The translations under genes were made by a program, and so were the position numbers. Below the pieces are notes generated by a model that saw nothing but the letters and a program-made list of their open reading frames with translations, had not been told where the DNA came from and did not search any database. A stretch of DNA of 64,000 nt, from contig NC_088921.1 of NCBI RefSeq assembly GCF_038396675.1, forward strand, positions 45,208,501-45,272,500, written 5' to 3'. This stretch comes from Hydra vulgaris. Its lineage: Eukaryota; Cnidaria; Hydrozoa; Anthoathecata; Hydridae. Shown piece after piece: positions 10,512 through 22,185 of this stretch; within the stretch, counting starts at the first letter, position 1; each line of letters opens with the position of its first letter.

Positions 10512-12621
10512 AAACAACACAATATATGGTAAAGCAAGCAAGCAAGAGCTTTGCGGGACAATAAAGGAATCCTTAGTGAAAGATCAACTGACATAATATA
10601 AATAAAATTGACTTAAAAATAACTAAAAAAAATTGACTTCCGAAATTATAAATCAAATTGTCAACTTTTATGAAAGTGATAGTAATAGCAGATTATTGCC
10701 AGGTGCAAACGATTATATTAGTATAAAAACAATTGACAGTAAAAAGCACACTCAAAAGAGACTCATATTATGTAATCTTTCAGAACCAAATTTCTATACC
10801 AACTTTCTATACCAAACATGGATAGAAGAATCGAAGTCTAATGATATAGTTAAGGTGGAATTAACATCATTTGCTCATTTAAGGCCAAAACACTGTGTAC
10901 TTGCTGGAAAATCTGACACCCATACCGTCTGTGTTTGTATCCACCATCAAAATCTAATAGTAAAAGCATTCAAAAAATGAATTAAAGCTAAAAGAACTGA
11001 TGGTCTTAGCTCATTAGAAAATAAAGAATGTATGTTTCACGAGTGTAAAAAGTGTTCCGGAAAAGAAAGATGATATGGTTGGCGATTCTGCAAATGAAAT
11101 AACTTCAAAAAATGGTTGAAAACTGATAAATACTCCTTAGAAACAATACTTAAAAACCTTGATGAGTTTCTTAAAGAGTTAACAAACAACTTACATGAAC
11201 TCACAAAACATCATAATGTCAGGAAATCTCAGACATACTTTTTAAAGCAGTTAAAAGAAAGCCTGAAAGCAAAGGAATGTATTATACAAATGGATTTTGC
11301 TGGAAATTTTTCATTTGTCATACAGGATGAAATTCAGGCATCATATTTTTTCTAAAAATTAAGCAACTCTTTATCCATTTGTTATATATATGAGATCTTT
11401 AAATGGAAAACTGACCCTAGAAAGCAAATGTTATTGCATTATATCAGACAATCTGATTCACAATACTGAGGCAGTCTTCACTTATGTTTCAAAAATCGTA
11501 TTTATTCTAAAAGAAGAATATCCACAAATTCAAAAGATTCATTATTTCACTGATGGTGCAGACAGCCAGTATTAAAATAGGTAGGTTAATTTTTTAGTTC
11601 ACATCATTCAAAAAATTCTGATTAAATAATTCTAAACAAACCATATTCTTCTATTGAAATGATGTTTTTTAAATTTGCTATAAAATAATTAGGGTATTAT
11701 TTTTTTATTAAATTTTTTGAATATAACTGAGTTAAACTTTATAAATTGAATTAAACTTTATGAATATAATTTTTCCTAATGTATTGTAATTTGAAAAACC
11801 TTTGCTTTCATAAAAAAGAGTACGAGCTGAAAGCAGATTGGCATTTTTTTGGCACTGCACATGGAAAAAGTGCATGTGATGAAGTAGGTGGTATAGTGAA
11901 AAGAGTAATTAATAACCTGTCTCTCCAAAGGCCAATTAGAAATCAAATTTTGACAACAAAGTACATGTTTTTAGTTGCTAAAGAAAATTTTAAAAACATC
12001 AGGTATAGCACTTTGTTGTCTAAATGCACTTGGATTTTGGTTATGATTTTTTTTTTAAATAATGGATGTCTTGTATCTGATATCGTTATAAACTTTTAAT
12101 TGAAATAAAGAAAATAGCTTATGTTAGTCTTAGTTATAAAAAGTCAATCCTAATAAAACAAATTTTTAACTTTTTGCTATAAGTTTTTTATAAGGAAAAT
12201 TATAAAGAAAATGGTACTTTAAAAAAAAAGCTTACTAAATATGTTTTTAAAATTATGCTCTTGGATTATAAGATTTATGTTGAAATTTATTTTTAGATTT
12301 CTCTATATATTTGAAAACGAAACAGCTGTTAACACTCATGAAGTACTTGCTAAACGATTTGAGAATGTTCCTGCTATCAAAGGAACCTGCTCATATCATT
12401 GTTTCTCACCTCTTTCGCGTTGTTTGAAAGCTTATTTAACATCAATGAGCACAACATTTAACATTTTTCACATGCTGGAAGATACTTTCATTAATACACA
12501 AAAGTCAGTAATTGTTGACATCAATATTGCTGATTGGGTATTAGCGCATTATTTTGGTGAATTTTTTCCTGGAAAGGTAATAGGTATTAAAGATGACTAT
12601 ATATCTGTCAGCTGTTTACAT

Positions 12622-12717
12622 AAAGCTGACAATTATTTCAAATATTCAAAAAAGCTGACAATTATTTTAAATATTCTCTTGTGTTTTTGGAGCCTGAGCT
12701 CCAAAACACAAGAGAAT
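12622..12717. repeat. 29-bp tandem duplication and 20-bp hairpin
   Basis: AAAGCTGACAATTATTTCAA begins two adjacent copies at 12622 and 12651. Next to it, arms 12673-12693 and 12698-12717 form a hairpin around CTGA with one extra T. Both lie at the 3' end of the transposase pseudogene. Confidence 0.88.
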
Positions 12718-12732
12718 TTTACTCCTGTTTAA

Positions 12733-14515
12733 TAAAAAACAAGATTAAATAAATTATACTGTGTTAATTGTTTTGAATTAGCAACTAATTATAAAATAAA
12801 AATTAAAAACCAAACCGAATAATAAAAGTGGTCTCAAACAAGTTTCGACTTTTTCCTTTATTAATCATTATTTATTATTATTATAGAAGTTATTATATTT
12901 TTTAAGCACCCTGATGTATCATGAATTCCTCCTAGATATATTATGAAAGTCTTATTTAAAAATGTTCAACATTATTTTGTAAAAAATCAAAGGTCTTTGA
13001 CTTTGAGATATAACACTTCTTAATTGTGTAAACCATGTTTAAAGTATCACTATTTAACTATAATACTGGGTTTTAACTAGTTATTGCCCCTTTATTTGTG
13101 CTACCCAGGTTAAAAAATAGATCGGCATGGGGGCAATCAACCATATCTTTTATTTTTTTTAAAAACAATTTATAATTAGTTGTACCCATTGAAAATGCTA
13201 TAGGCAGCTTGGGGCGGAAGAGGGGCACTAATTTCCAATAATGCGCCCAAACCTTGATAATTAAAAAGTAGAGCTATTTTAAAATGCTGCCATTTTTTGT
13301 TGTAAATGTACAAGTAAAAAATGGCAGCATCTTATGGTCTTAATTGCTGTTAAGCTTAGATCAGTACAAAGTGTTAGAAAAAATTACGAGCATTTCAGAA
13401 TGGCTGAAAATGGGACTTTTTTGGCAAATGGACAACACATTTTTAGATATATTTCAGCTCTAAACTGCAACAAGCGGCTAATTTTTGCCTGTTTGTTGCA
13501 GATAAGAACAGCTAATCAGAAAACTAAACTGTAGGGACTTGTTGTAGAATAGAAAAGTACTACAGTTAACTTCATTTTGGCCTTTTTTAGCATTTTTCAA
13601 ATTTTTTTCGAAGTTGAGGAGGCTATACTTTTTTTCTAATATGATACAAGTTAACAAAAACCAGTATTTTTAATACAGAACTACCCAGAAAATACTTCTA
13701 GAAAAAATGAGACACTTGTTGAAAGTTAGAAAAAAGTTATGAAGCTTTAAAGAAGTCTGTTTTTATAATTCTTAAATCTAGGGGGCCACTGCGCAGTGTT
13801 TATAAAGCTATATTTTCTAAACCGTTACGCTTGGAAGTTTGAAATTTCAAATTGAACCTATCTACATACTGTAGATAATGATATGTAAAAATCAGGAAAA
13901 CCAGAGATGGAGCCCACAAAGTTTTCTCAAAATTGGTTGAAATATAATGATTTGACCCTATAGTAAATTAAAATGCATCTTTAAATAAATAAAAAGTTAA
14001 TTGTTTCTCCCTGAACACTGAAATACTTGTTTCTATAGTAACCGCTTTAATAACTCCCCTTTTATTATGCATTTATTTTTCAGCTCGTTGCTATAACAAC
14101 TCGTTGCTATAAAATATTTTGATGACACTGTTAGCAATATTATTTATTTTGCTATTAATTAATTTTAATTACTCTGCTTAATAAATTTTTTTTTCTCCTT
14201 TCATTTAGGTTTTTGTTTCAACATTTTAATCGTTCAACTTTTTAATCTGTAAACAAAATTTTTTGTCAAAAACTTTTTCTGCATTAGAATTATTCTTGGT
14301 TAACTCTTAAAAGAATACAAAACTTATTAAAGTTTTGTTCTTTCATCATTCATGATAGTTGATAGTTGATTGAATAGTTGATTCCATTTACTAATTCTTT
14401 TACTTTTCAACAATATAACAAATTTAATTAATGAAAGTTCAAAATTTATTTCAACACTTGTTTTCCGTTTTCCTCTTGTTCAATATCTTCTAATTTAACA
14501 TATTTAGTGCAGCTT
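12733..14515. other. Spacer without recognisable gene
   Basis: It contains a 15-bp perfect hairpin (13284-13298 with 13316-13330, core ATGCTGCCATTTTTT) and GC-richer patches near 13080-13250 and 13780-13800 that may be decayed repeats. A 66-codon frame at 13334-13534 has no identifiable domain. Confidence 0.4.
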
Positions 14516-14523
14516 CGACTACA

Positions 14524-14636
14524 CTTGCAAGGTATAAGCTGCACACGTTTATTTGCGAGGTATAAGTTGTACACGTTTATTTGCGAGGTATAAGTTGTAC
14601 ACGTTTATTTGCGAGGTTTAAGTTGTACACGCTTAG
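14524..14636. repeat. 28-bp tandem repeat, about four copies
   Basis: Unit GCGAGGTATAAGTTGTACAC followed by GTTTATTT, repeated about four times with few changes. The first and last copies are the most diverged. A shorter reiteration of CTGTAGACTG follows at about 14729-14769. Confidence 0.9.
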
Positions 14637-14895
14637 TCGCCATAACCCATTTTCACAGAGATTTTGATTATATAAAGGATTTTTATGAAAAGAAAGAAAA
14701 CTGACTTTTTCAAATCTAATTTTACTTCTGTAGACTGTAATTTTACTGTAGACTGTTTACTGTAGACTGAACCAGAAGTCATTTTCATTTTAATTGTTAT
14801 CTAAATATTAAAAAGCATTATTTTCCGAAATATATAATAAAGCTATTTCCGTCTAGTTATTAATTTTTAAGTTTTTTAAAATTTTAATGAAGAGA

Positions 14896-14989
<94 letters not shown>

Positions 14990-14998
14990 CTATATATA
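14896..14998. repeat. (TA)n microsatellite with interruptions
   Basis: TA array interrupted by ACA near its left end and by TGTATGTATC near its right end. Confidence 0.95.
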
Positions 14999-15179
14999 AA
15001 TAAGTTAAACCAAGGTTACATTTTTGATTGAACTTGGACGTTGAAAACTTACCAACTTACCAACATTTACTGTATCATCCTTAATAAAAACGTTGAAACG
15101 ATGGTGTAGGCGAAACATCAGTCGACGCTATTTTTGTGATGAATACTAAAAATAGTTTAAGAATTAAAAAAAAACTTTT

Positions 15180-15340
15180 TCTTTAAACGAATAAACTGCA
15201 TGACCAAACCATAGCCCTCAGTCGATGTATGTACATTTATTGACTTACTATGTATATAGTCAGTCGATGTGTATGTACATTTCATTGTCAAGTAAGTTTG
15301 GTCATTTAAATTTGCGTTTTTGCGGTTATTTATAAAATGT
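15180..15340. repeat. Partial copy of the 61-62 kb dispersed repeat
   Basis: It shares CCTCAGTCGATGTA, a second AGTCGATGT block, and then GGTCATTTAAATTTGCGTTTTTGCGGTT with the repeats at 61361-61860 and 61973-62410. Only the middle to 3' part is present. Confidence 0.6.
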
Positions 15341-16892
15341 TTAAAATTATTAGTTTCCGCAATTAATTAATTAGTTTTTGCTTTTAAATGGTCTAACTAT
15401 TATTAAATTAAAACGTAAAAAATAAAATGAAAATCTTCACATTTTCGTATTATGTATTAGCCGTTTTTTTACCATCATAACTACGGTCAGCATAACTATC
15501 TAATAAAGAGTATACAAATTGACATATTGCATCATAAAATCTGTTAGCGTTAAATATTAATATTGGTCTTAAAAAATAATTTATAAAACTGACATAACTG
15601 TTTAGTTAAACCGTGTAAAAAATCTCCCTTATTTTCACTAGGAACCTCTATAACATTTGTTTTAAATTATAGATAATTCTATAATATGCAATAGAATAAA
15701 TTTATTTCGTGATAGTTGTACCGGCATATAGTTGAAATAACAGAAAACGATTTTTAGTAAAAAAATTAAACTTTTCAGAATTAAAAATTATTTTTACGAT
15801 AAAGTATTTTTTTAATACGGTAAAAATTCTAAAAGCAAACTAAACTGTAATTAAAAACGATTTTAAAGTGAATAAGTATTTATTTCCTATTCTTTTTCTT
15901 TCTTTTTATCAATCAATATCATTTCTATTTCAAGTTCTATTCTTAGACAACTACGTCTTTGAGCAGCTGCAGATATTTCTTATCTTTTAATAGCTACAAA
16001 CGATTTCATAATCAAGGTTATTATATGTTCGAGGAAAAACCCTAAAACCGCCTAAAGTTCAAAAAAATCTTCACAATAAAAATCATTTAAATAAATTTTT
16101 AGTAAAAAAATATTTTGAAAAAAAAAGCGTAAAAAACAGCTGTGCAAGCGTCACACACAAATAAAGGTTTTAACTTTAGCAACAGCAGTGGGACTAAATA
16201 GCCCAGAAAACAATCCAGGATACCCATTCTTGATTCAAGTATTGGCTAACTTTTTTACGAATAATTGGTAAAAAAAATTCCTAAGAACATCATCGTTAGT
16301 TCTATGTTACCTCGATGAATAAATGTATCTCTTGGTTCAAGTATTGCAAAAACTTATGTGTACCTGAGGACATTATTTCTTTCACGTATTAAAAAAAATT
16401 GCAAAAATTAAACAAAAAAAAACCTTTAACTGTGACTCAATTTTAGATAAATAAATAAACGTATCATGACAGAATCTTTCATAAATACATTTTAAACTAA
16501 AATTGATAGCTGGAAACAATAAAAACGTTTATTATTAATAAAATTAAATTACTTTACTTTATAATTTATTTTCTATTGCAAACATGCGCAATTTACTCGT
16601 CGTGAAAATATACACGGTAATCCAACCATCTGCAAACACTCAGTAATAAAAAATCAATAACGACCTTTGATTTTTTCTTTTATAGCTGACATCGTCATTG
16701 AAACCATCAAATAAACTAGAAATGGATTGTAAACATTTAAAATGAAAATATAAAAAGGATCGAATTGATTTTTTATTTAAAAAAAGAACGACATTTTCAT
16801 ATCAAGTTAAACATCATAGTGTTCTTTTATGTCGAAGAAAAAATTTTAGGCAAACAATTGAACTGTATGTACTTCTAAAATACCGTTACATA
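15341..16892. other. 5' flank of the GPCR gene
   Basis: AT-rich sequence with no repeat family or coding signal recognised. The GPCR promoter must lie here if the gene has no 5' untranslated exon further away. No distinct TATA or initiator could be singled out in such AT-rich DNA. Confidence 0.35.
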
Positions 16893-18062
16893 ATGAACAA
16901 CTCTACTCAACCTGTATTTTATGGATGTCAAATAGGAAAAAATATTCAAAGTATTTTAGACGCTATTATTTTTTTAACACTTTCTTGTGCGTCATTATTG
17001 GGAAATGTTATGGTATTTATATGTTACGCCAAGTTTCGTTATCTTCGCACTGTTACAAACATTTTTATGATATCAAATGCCGCAAGCGATCTACTTGTTG
17101 CTATGGTATCTATACCATTTTCTTTTGGAATGATTGTTTGTCAAAAATATATTGATGTCGAAAACGAAAATCTAACTAGGTTTATTTATTTTGCTGCTGA
17201 TATGTTACCCAGCGTTTTGTCTATTTACTCCCTTATGCTAGTAGCAATAGACCGAGCTATAGCTATTTACAAACCTTACCTACATCAAGATAAAGTTACA
17301 AAAAATCGTGCATGGATGACAGTTGCTGTTATGTGGATACTAATTATATGTTTTGTTGCAACAAAACTAACAATTCAAAATGATAGACTTTTTACTGTTG
17401 TTGTCATAGTTGCAGCGTATGCAACACCAGTGTCAGTAATGGCTGTTTCTTATGGATTAATTGGATTTATAGCTCGAAAACATGCAATTGATTTACGCAA
17501 ACTTGATAAATTAACTACAAGACTGCAAAGTAGTGAAGCGATAAATTTGCAGAAAGAACCTGATATAACTGATACAAAGTTACCATCAGTTAAAACATCA
17601 GGTCAAAAGTCAAGCTTATATCAAAACAAAACCAAGTCAATAAAATACAGCCTATCACCAGTGAAACCAATACTGTTATCTCCAAAACCCAGTTTGCTAT
17701 CAGTAAATGGTGTTCTGTCAGCAACAAAACCACATAATAGACTAGGAAAAGTAAAGGTACCATTTAGAGAACTTAAGGCTGCTTTGACTATATCTATAAT
17801 ATTATGTTGTTTTATTATATGTTGGACCCCTTTTATTGGCCTTAATATTCAGTTTACAATATACAGTTGCTGTATCAACAAAACTCTTATTAAGTATTTT
17901 AAAATGTTGCATTACAGTAGTTCCGCTATCAACCCTTTGTTATTTATACTTTTAAACAAAAGGTGGAGAAGTGCTTTTAGAAAACTCACATCAAACTTCC
18001 GTTCACAAAAAAAGTATCACGCTCCAAATGAGATTTCGTGGACTGACGTTACTGGTTGGTAG
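16893..18062 (+). CDS. Class A (rhodopsin-like) GPCR, amine-receptor-like binding-site residues
   Basis: The 389-residue, intron-free receptor has seven membrane spans. TM1 carries Gly37-Asn38 (N1.50), TM2 Asp66 (2.50) and TM3 Asp103 (3.32), Ser110 (3.39) and Asp120-Arg121 (DRA for DRY). TM4 has Trp148, TM5 Pro179 and Tyr187, and TM6 Cys310-Trp-Thr-Pro313. TM7 has Tyr341 (7.43) and NPLLF at 347-351. Helix 8 (NKRWRSAFRKL) follows. Asp3.32 with Tyr7.43 is typical of biogenic-amine receptors. However, position 3.25 is not Cys, ECL2 is only about ten residues and has no Cys, and TM5 lacks the usual serines. ICL3 is about 100 residues and rich in Ser/Lys/Pro. Sequons lie at Asn2/Asn3 and Asn93. 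It should signal through G proteins at the plasma membrane; the ligand is unknown. Short ECL2 without the disulfide also occurs in melanocortin-type receptors. Confidence 0.92.
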   Translation: MNNSTQPVFYGCQIGKNIQSILDAIIFLTLSCASLLGNVMVFICYAKFRYLRTVTNIFMISNAASDLLVAMVSIPFSFGMIVCQKYIDVENENLTRFIYFAADMLPSVLSIYSLMLVAIDRAIAIYKPYLHQDKVTKNRAWMTVAVMWILIICFVATKLTIQNDRLFTVVVIVAAYATPVSVMAVSYGLIGFIARKHAIDLRKLDKLTTRLQSSEAINLQKEPDITDTKLPSVKTSGQKSSLYQNKTKSIKYSLSPVKPILLSPKPSLLSVNGVLSATKPHNRLGKVKVPFRELKAALTISIILCCFIICWTPFIGLNIQFTIYSCCINKTLIKYFKMLHYSSSAINPLLFILLNKRWRSAFRKLTSNFRSQKKYHAPNEISWTDVTGW

Positions 18063-18093
18063 TTTTTCTATTAAATCCACGTCATTATTAGAA

Positions 18094-18103
18094 AATAAAT
18101 AAA
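18094..18103 (+). promoter_or_regulatory. Overlapping AATAAA polyadenylation signals for the GPCR
   Basis: AATAAATAAA begins 32 bases after the stop codon, giving two overlapping canonical hexamers. It is well placed for a short 3' UTR. Confidence 0.6.
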
Positions 18104-18561
18104 ACTTTAGAACATCTCTATTATAACGAATCTTTGTTACATTGCATTTTTTATCACGTATTTTTGTTATGCTGTATTTTTAACTTTTTAATGAAATATC
18201 ACTATGATAACTTATTTGAATTTATTTCAACTTAAAGTAAGCTAATAAAATTGTTAAACTAGTCAAATAAATGAATAGTACATAAAATTAAAAAAAACTG
18301 AATTAAAAACTTCCCTTACTGATGGATGAAAATTTAACAATATATTAAGAAACAAAATAAATTTATGAAAATTAATTCGTAATTTTAGAATTTTAAAATG
18401 CCTTAAAAAACAGCTAAGAAAAAAAAAAGATTGTAAATTTTCATGGGACACCTTTAAAAATAATTTTTACTAGAAAGTTCTTTACTTTAATGTTACTTTG
18501 CAAAGGTGTAAATATGTAAAAAAAACTTAAGAGCAATAACTCAACCTACTCGGTTGAGTTA

Positions 18562-18697
<136 letters not shown>

Positions 18698-18761
18698 GTT
18701 TTGTTTCACCTAAACAGGCTAATTGATAATCATATGTATTTTATTTGTTTATTATAGTTAA

Positions 18762-19888
18762 ATTATGTATTTTTTTAAATCAAAATATACACCTATATCT
18801 ACACCTTTTAAGAATGTAACTGAGAACATAAAAAATATAATTAAGAAGTTGTAAAATGTAACTGAGAAACATAGAATATAAATAAGAAAACGTAATTTGC
18901 TTAAATAAATGTTGACTCGATTTAATTTAATGATGTCATAGTGGATTAATTTAAAACACAATGATCTTTCAATTCCATAATTTTTGTAAGTGCTTACAAA
19001 AAGCTAAGTTTGATATAACTTTAAAATTCATGCCCAAGAAGGCGTTTTGTAATATCCCACTAGATGACCTTTTGTAACATCCTACAAAATGACCTTTTGT
19101 AATATTCTACAAATGCATAGTGCATTTTCAATTTGATAATTTGCAAGTTTTAATAAAATTTGCAATTTTTTTAAGAATTACAACATATTAAAATACTTAA
19201 ATTTTTTAAAAAGTGGAGATAGATAACGATAATTTTAACCTCGCGGTAATTACTCGCGATTCTCGCGGTATGTAGTTACTATTAAATAATAAAATTTTAA
19301 TCTCGCGGTATTTAATTACTATTAAATAATAAAATTTTAACCTCGCGGTAATTACTATTAAATAATAAAATTTTAACCTCGCGGTATGTAATTACTGTTA
19401 AATAATATAATTTTAACCTCGCGGTAATTACTATTAAATAATAAAATTTTTTACTTTTGTATGGCGACCTTGGCAAAATTTGTAAGATGTTACATAAGGT
19501 CATTTTGTAGGATGTTACAAAAGGTCATCTCGTTCGATATTAAAAAACGCTTTCTAGGGCATGAATTTTAAATTTGATAAGCTTTTTGTAAGCACTAATA
19601 AAAATTTTGAGATTGAAAGATCATTGTATTTTAAATCAATGCACTTTGACATCATTAAACTAAATCGACTCAAAGAAAATTGCGTTTTTTTATTTATATC
19701 CTATATTTCTCATTTACATATTACAACTTCTTAATTATATTTTTTATGTTCTCCTTCTTACAACTTCTTAATTATATTTTTTATGTTCTCCTTCTTACAA
19801 CTTCTTAATTATATTTTTTATGTTCTCAGTTACATTCTGAAAAGGTGTAGATATAAGTGAATATTTTGATTTAAAAAAAATGCATAAT
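18762..19888. mobile_element. 1.1-kb foldback element with long inverted arms
   Basis: The outer ends ATTATG.. and ..CATAAT begin imperfect inverted arms of roughly 340-400 bp (18762-19110 against about 19470-19888). The arms share TATCTACACCTTTT, GAACATAAAAAATATAATTA, GATGTCAT, and the GACCTTTTGTAACATCCTAC block. The right arm carries a 37-bp unit (ACAACTTCTTAATTATATTT..) three times at about 19725-19830, where the left arm has it once. No transposase is present. No convincing target duplication was found. Confidence 0.85.
19228..19450. repeat. Tandem repeat in the centre of the foldback element
   Basis: About six copies of a 36-40-bp unit (CTCGCGGTAATTACTATTAA then ATAATAAAATTTTAAC). Alternate copies have TATGTA inserted after CGCGG. 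This is the only CpG-bearing part of the element. Confidence 0.92.
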
Positions 19889-20048
19889 AACTTTTAAGGA
19901 GAAATTAGCAACGAAAAGAATCAACATCCGCATCATTATACCTGTATTTAATTTTGACAGATTAAAAGAACTTAAATCGTATAAAAATTTGTTAAGACGT
20001 TATTATTAAAATATTTTATAAAGCCACACAAAACCGGCGTACAGAGGT

Positions 20049-20049
<1 letters not shown>

Positions 20050-20090
<41 letters not shown>
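20050..20090. repeat. (GT)n microsatellite
   Basis: About 40 bp of TG dinucleotides, the only sizeable GT array in the window. Confidence 0.97.
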
Positions 20091-20091
<1 letters not shown>

Positions 20092-21230
20092 GCCATATCT
20101 TGGTATTATTCAGCCTATAATTACGTTGTCTTAAACACATTTTGTCGTAGCTCATTCTTTAGAATCATATAAGAGCTACACTTTATAAAGCCACACTTTG
20201 GCTGCATTAAAACCATATACACATAAGAAATGACAAATGACACTTTAATAATTTGTTTAAAACTATTATTAACATTTGAGCAAAGAGTGACTCTGACCCT
20301 AACCTGTGTTATTGTTTTTTTTTAATAATCAACTTTCGAGGTTGCTATAGAAATACTGAAAAGATTAATGAATTCAATTACCTGAAAAACCAGATAAACG
20401 TATATGCCAAATTTAAAAAAACTTAAAAAAAAAACTCTTATTTTTAGTGTAATAAATTTTTTTTTTCGTTAAATTAATAAGTTAAACTAATGCAAATAAT
20501 ACTTTTTAAACTTCATTAAATATTCAAAAATATGCTTTTTATTGCTTTTTAATATAATTGTTTAAAACTAAATAGTTTCTAAATAGTTTAAAGCTATAGT
20601 TTCATTAATAAAAACGTTTCATAAATTACCCCTTGCGTGGTTAACAATAAATGGGAGGCTCATCATTCTCTTTATACTTACACACCTAAATGTTATTAAA
20701 ATGTTATTGAAATGTTATTGAAATATATATTTTTATATTGAAGTATTTATTTTCAACTACGTTAACAATAATTTTTTTTTGTAAAAATAATTAATTTTCT
20801 CGTAATAACTTTTAAGTAAACATTTTGAGCATTTTTTTTTAATTTTGAAAACTTTAAGCGTAGTTATAGGAATGATTTCAGCATTTCCGACAACAATAAA
20901 GAAAATTTTTTTATAATATACAGTTGTTATATTATAACAACTGTTAACGGATTTTATTATTTAATAATAACTATTGAAAAAAACAGTTGTTATCCGCCAT
21001 CTTGTTATAAGCTATCTAACAGCGTGAGCAAAATCTGAGCAAATTAAACCAATTAAAGTTAAACAAATTATTAAAAAAGGTAGCATTTTTGTTAAAAAAG
21101 CATTTTAAAAGAAGTTTAGAGTTTAGTTAAGATTTTGATTGTAACTTAAACATTAGTTATTCTAGTTAATACTTTTGAAAAAAAAAGCCACGGGAATCTT
21201 CCTTTTTTTTAAATTTAATTTTGATTAAAT
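20091..21230. other. AT-rich spacer with small inverted repeats
   Basis: ACAGTTGTTAT and its reverse complement flank ATT at about 20920-20944, and CAGTTGTTATCCGCC recurs near 20982, suggesting a MITE relic. No coding sequence was recognised. Confidence 0.4.
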
Positions 21231-21289
21231 AATATGACAAAGACATTTTTTTTTTTAAATAAAAACTTATTTCATTTTTTTTTTTCAGA

Positions 21290-22185
21290 TTCCCAATCAA
21301 TAATGAAAGAGATGATTTCAACCAATGAAAAAAAATGGATGAAATATTTGTTTTTAGAAGATCATCTCAAATTTAATGCAAAATGTACTGAAAATGTACT
21401 GAATCTTCACAAAAAAATGTTCACAAAAAAACGCATTAAAAACTTTCAAGCTTCATTTTAAACAAAAATGAATGCTGCTGCTAACAACATAGAAGAACGC
21501 TTTCGGAAGGAAAATGAACTATGGCTCAATGCCATCATAAGTCTACCCACCTATATAATAAAAAGGCCTGGTCGACCATCAAAAGATTTTAAAGTGTTGA
21601 GTTCGCCAAGCAAGAGATATAGCTTTGAAATAGCAAATATCTTCTCAACAACTAACCTATTGTGTCCAAATGAGTTAGCATGATGCAGGACGTTGTCACG
21701 CGTTTAGAATAATGAAAGATATTAGCTGTTCACCGTAAAAGGCAAAAAAATATTGAGAAAACTATAATTCCATTCAGAATAATGTTATAAAAAAAAAAAC
21801 GCCATCAGAAGCATTACCAATTTTTGTGGAAGCTGATATGACAAGGAGACAATATGAAATAGTTCATAAGGCCATCAAAAACATTTATCCATTTTATTCT
21901 TTTGAAAGAATCAAAAAAGCAATTTTATCCGCCACAAGAGTCAATGACAGTTTCAGAAACGTGTTGTGAAATTAATCTGCAAAATATTCTAGACCACACA
22001 TCTAGACGTTTGTGTGAATATTCAGGTGAAGTTTTGGAAACCTTAAAGAAGAAGAAAGAAACAATTTATATCAAAATGGGGTTGTGATGGCTCACAGTAG
22101 CAAAAATTTAAACAAAAATTCCAAAATTGTTCAGATAGTGACTCTAACATCTTTTAAAGTTTTCATTCTTTTATTGTTAAAGGCC
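21290..22185 (+). pseudogene. Transposase-like remnant (GRPSKDF / KWGCDGS family)
   Basis: A set of broken exons shows, in order, a Lys-rich helical stretch (21300-21440), ERFRKENELWLNAIISL then RPGRPSKDFKVLSSPSKR (21500-21615), SEALPIFVEADMTRRQYEIV (21805-21870), LDHTSRRL-like codons (21990), and KWGCDGSQ followed by CSDSDSNIF (22073-22165). The order and wording match a high-copy uncharacterised protein family I know from hydrozoan genomes. That it is a transposase is inference. Stops occur between most blocks, including inside GCDGSQ and after SNIF, so it is not functional. Confidence 0.5.

Larger units (their letters stand above)
10262..12732 (+). pseudogene. DDE-type transposase-like gene with introns, broken
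   Basis: Broken exons give, in order: an N-terminal leucine-rich stretch (10290-10440), a DNA-binding-like stretch ending FKTTQYMVKQASKS (after 10500), SRLLPGANDY (10690), LRPKHCVLAGKSDTHTVCVC (10880-10945), IQMDFAGNFSF (11284), YFTDGADSQY then KNR-like codons (11550), and WHFFGTAHGKSACDEVGGIVKR (from 11839). A C-terminal exon lies at 12300-12732. Introns are likely at about 11583-11770 and 12002-12298, with gta/ag borders visible. Spaced acidic residues in DFAGNF, TDGAD and the HGK..D block suggest an RNase-H-fold transposase. The family is multicopy in animals, but I cannot name its superfamily. Stops, a missing start and two hairpin insertions make it dead. Copy 1 of the TA element abuts its 5' end. 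Confidence 0.6.

Noticed and set aside
15080-15125. GGCGAAACATCAGTC stretch as another hammerhead
   Set aside because: A possible AC..GU stem III and GUC triplet exist, but no stem II and no CUGAUGA-like box could be aligned.
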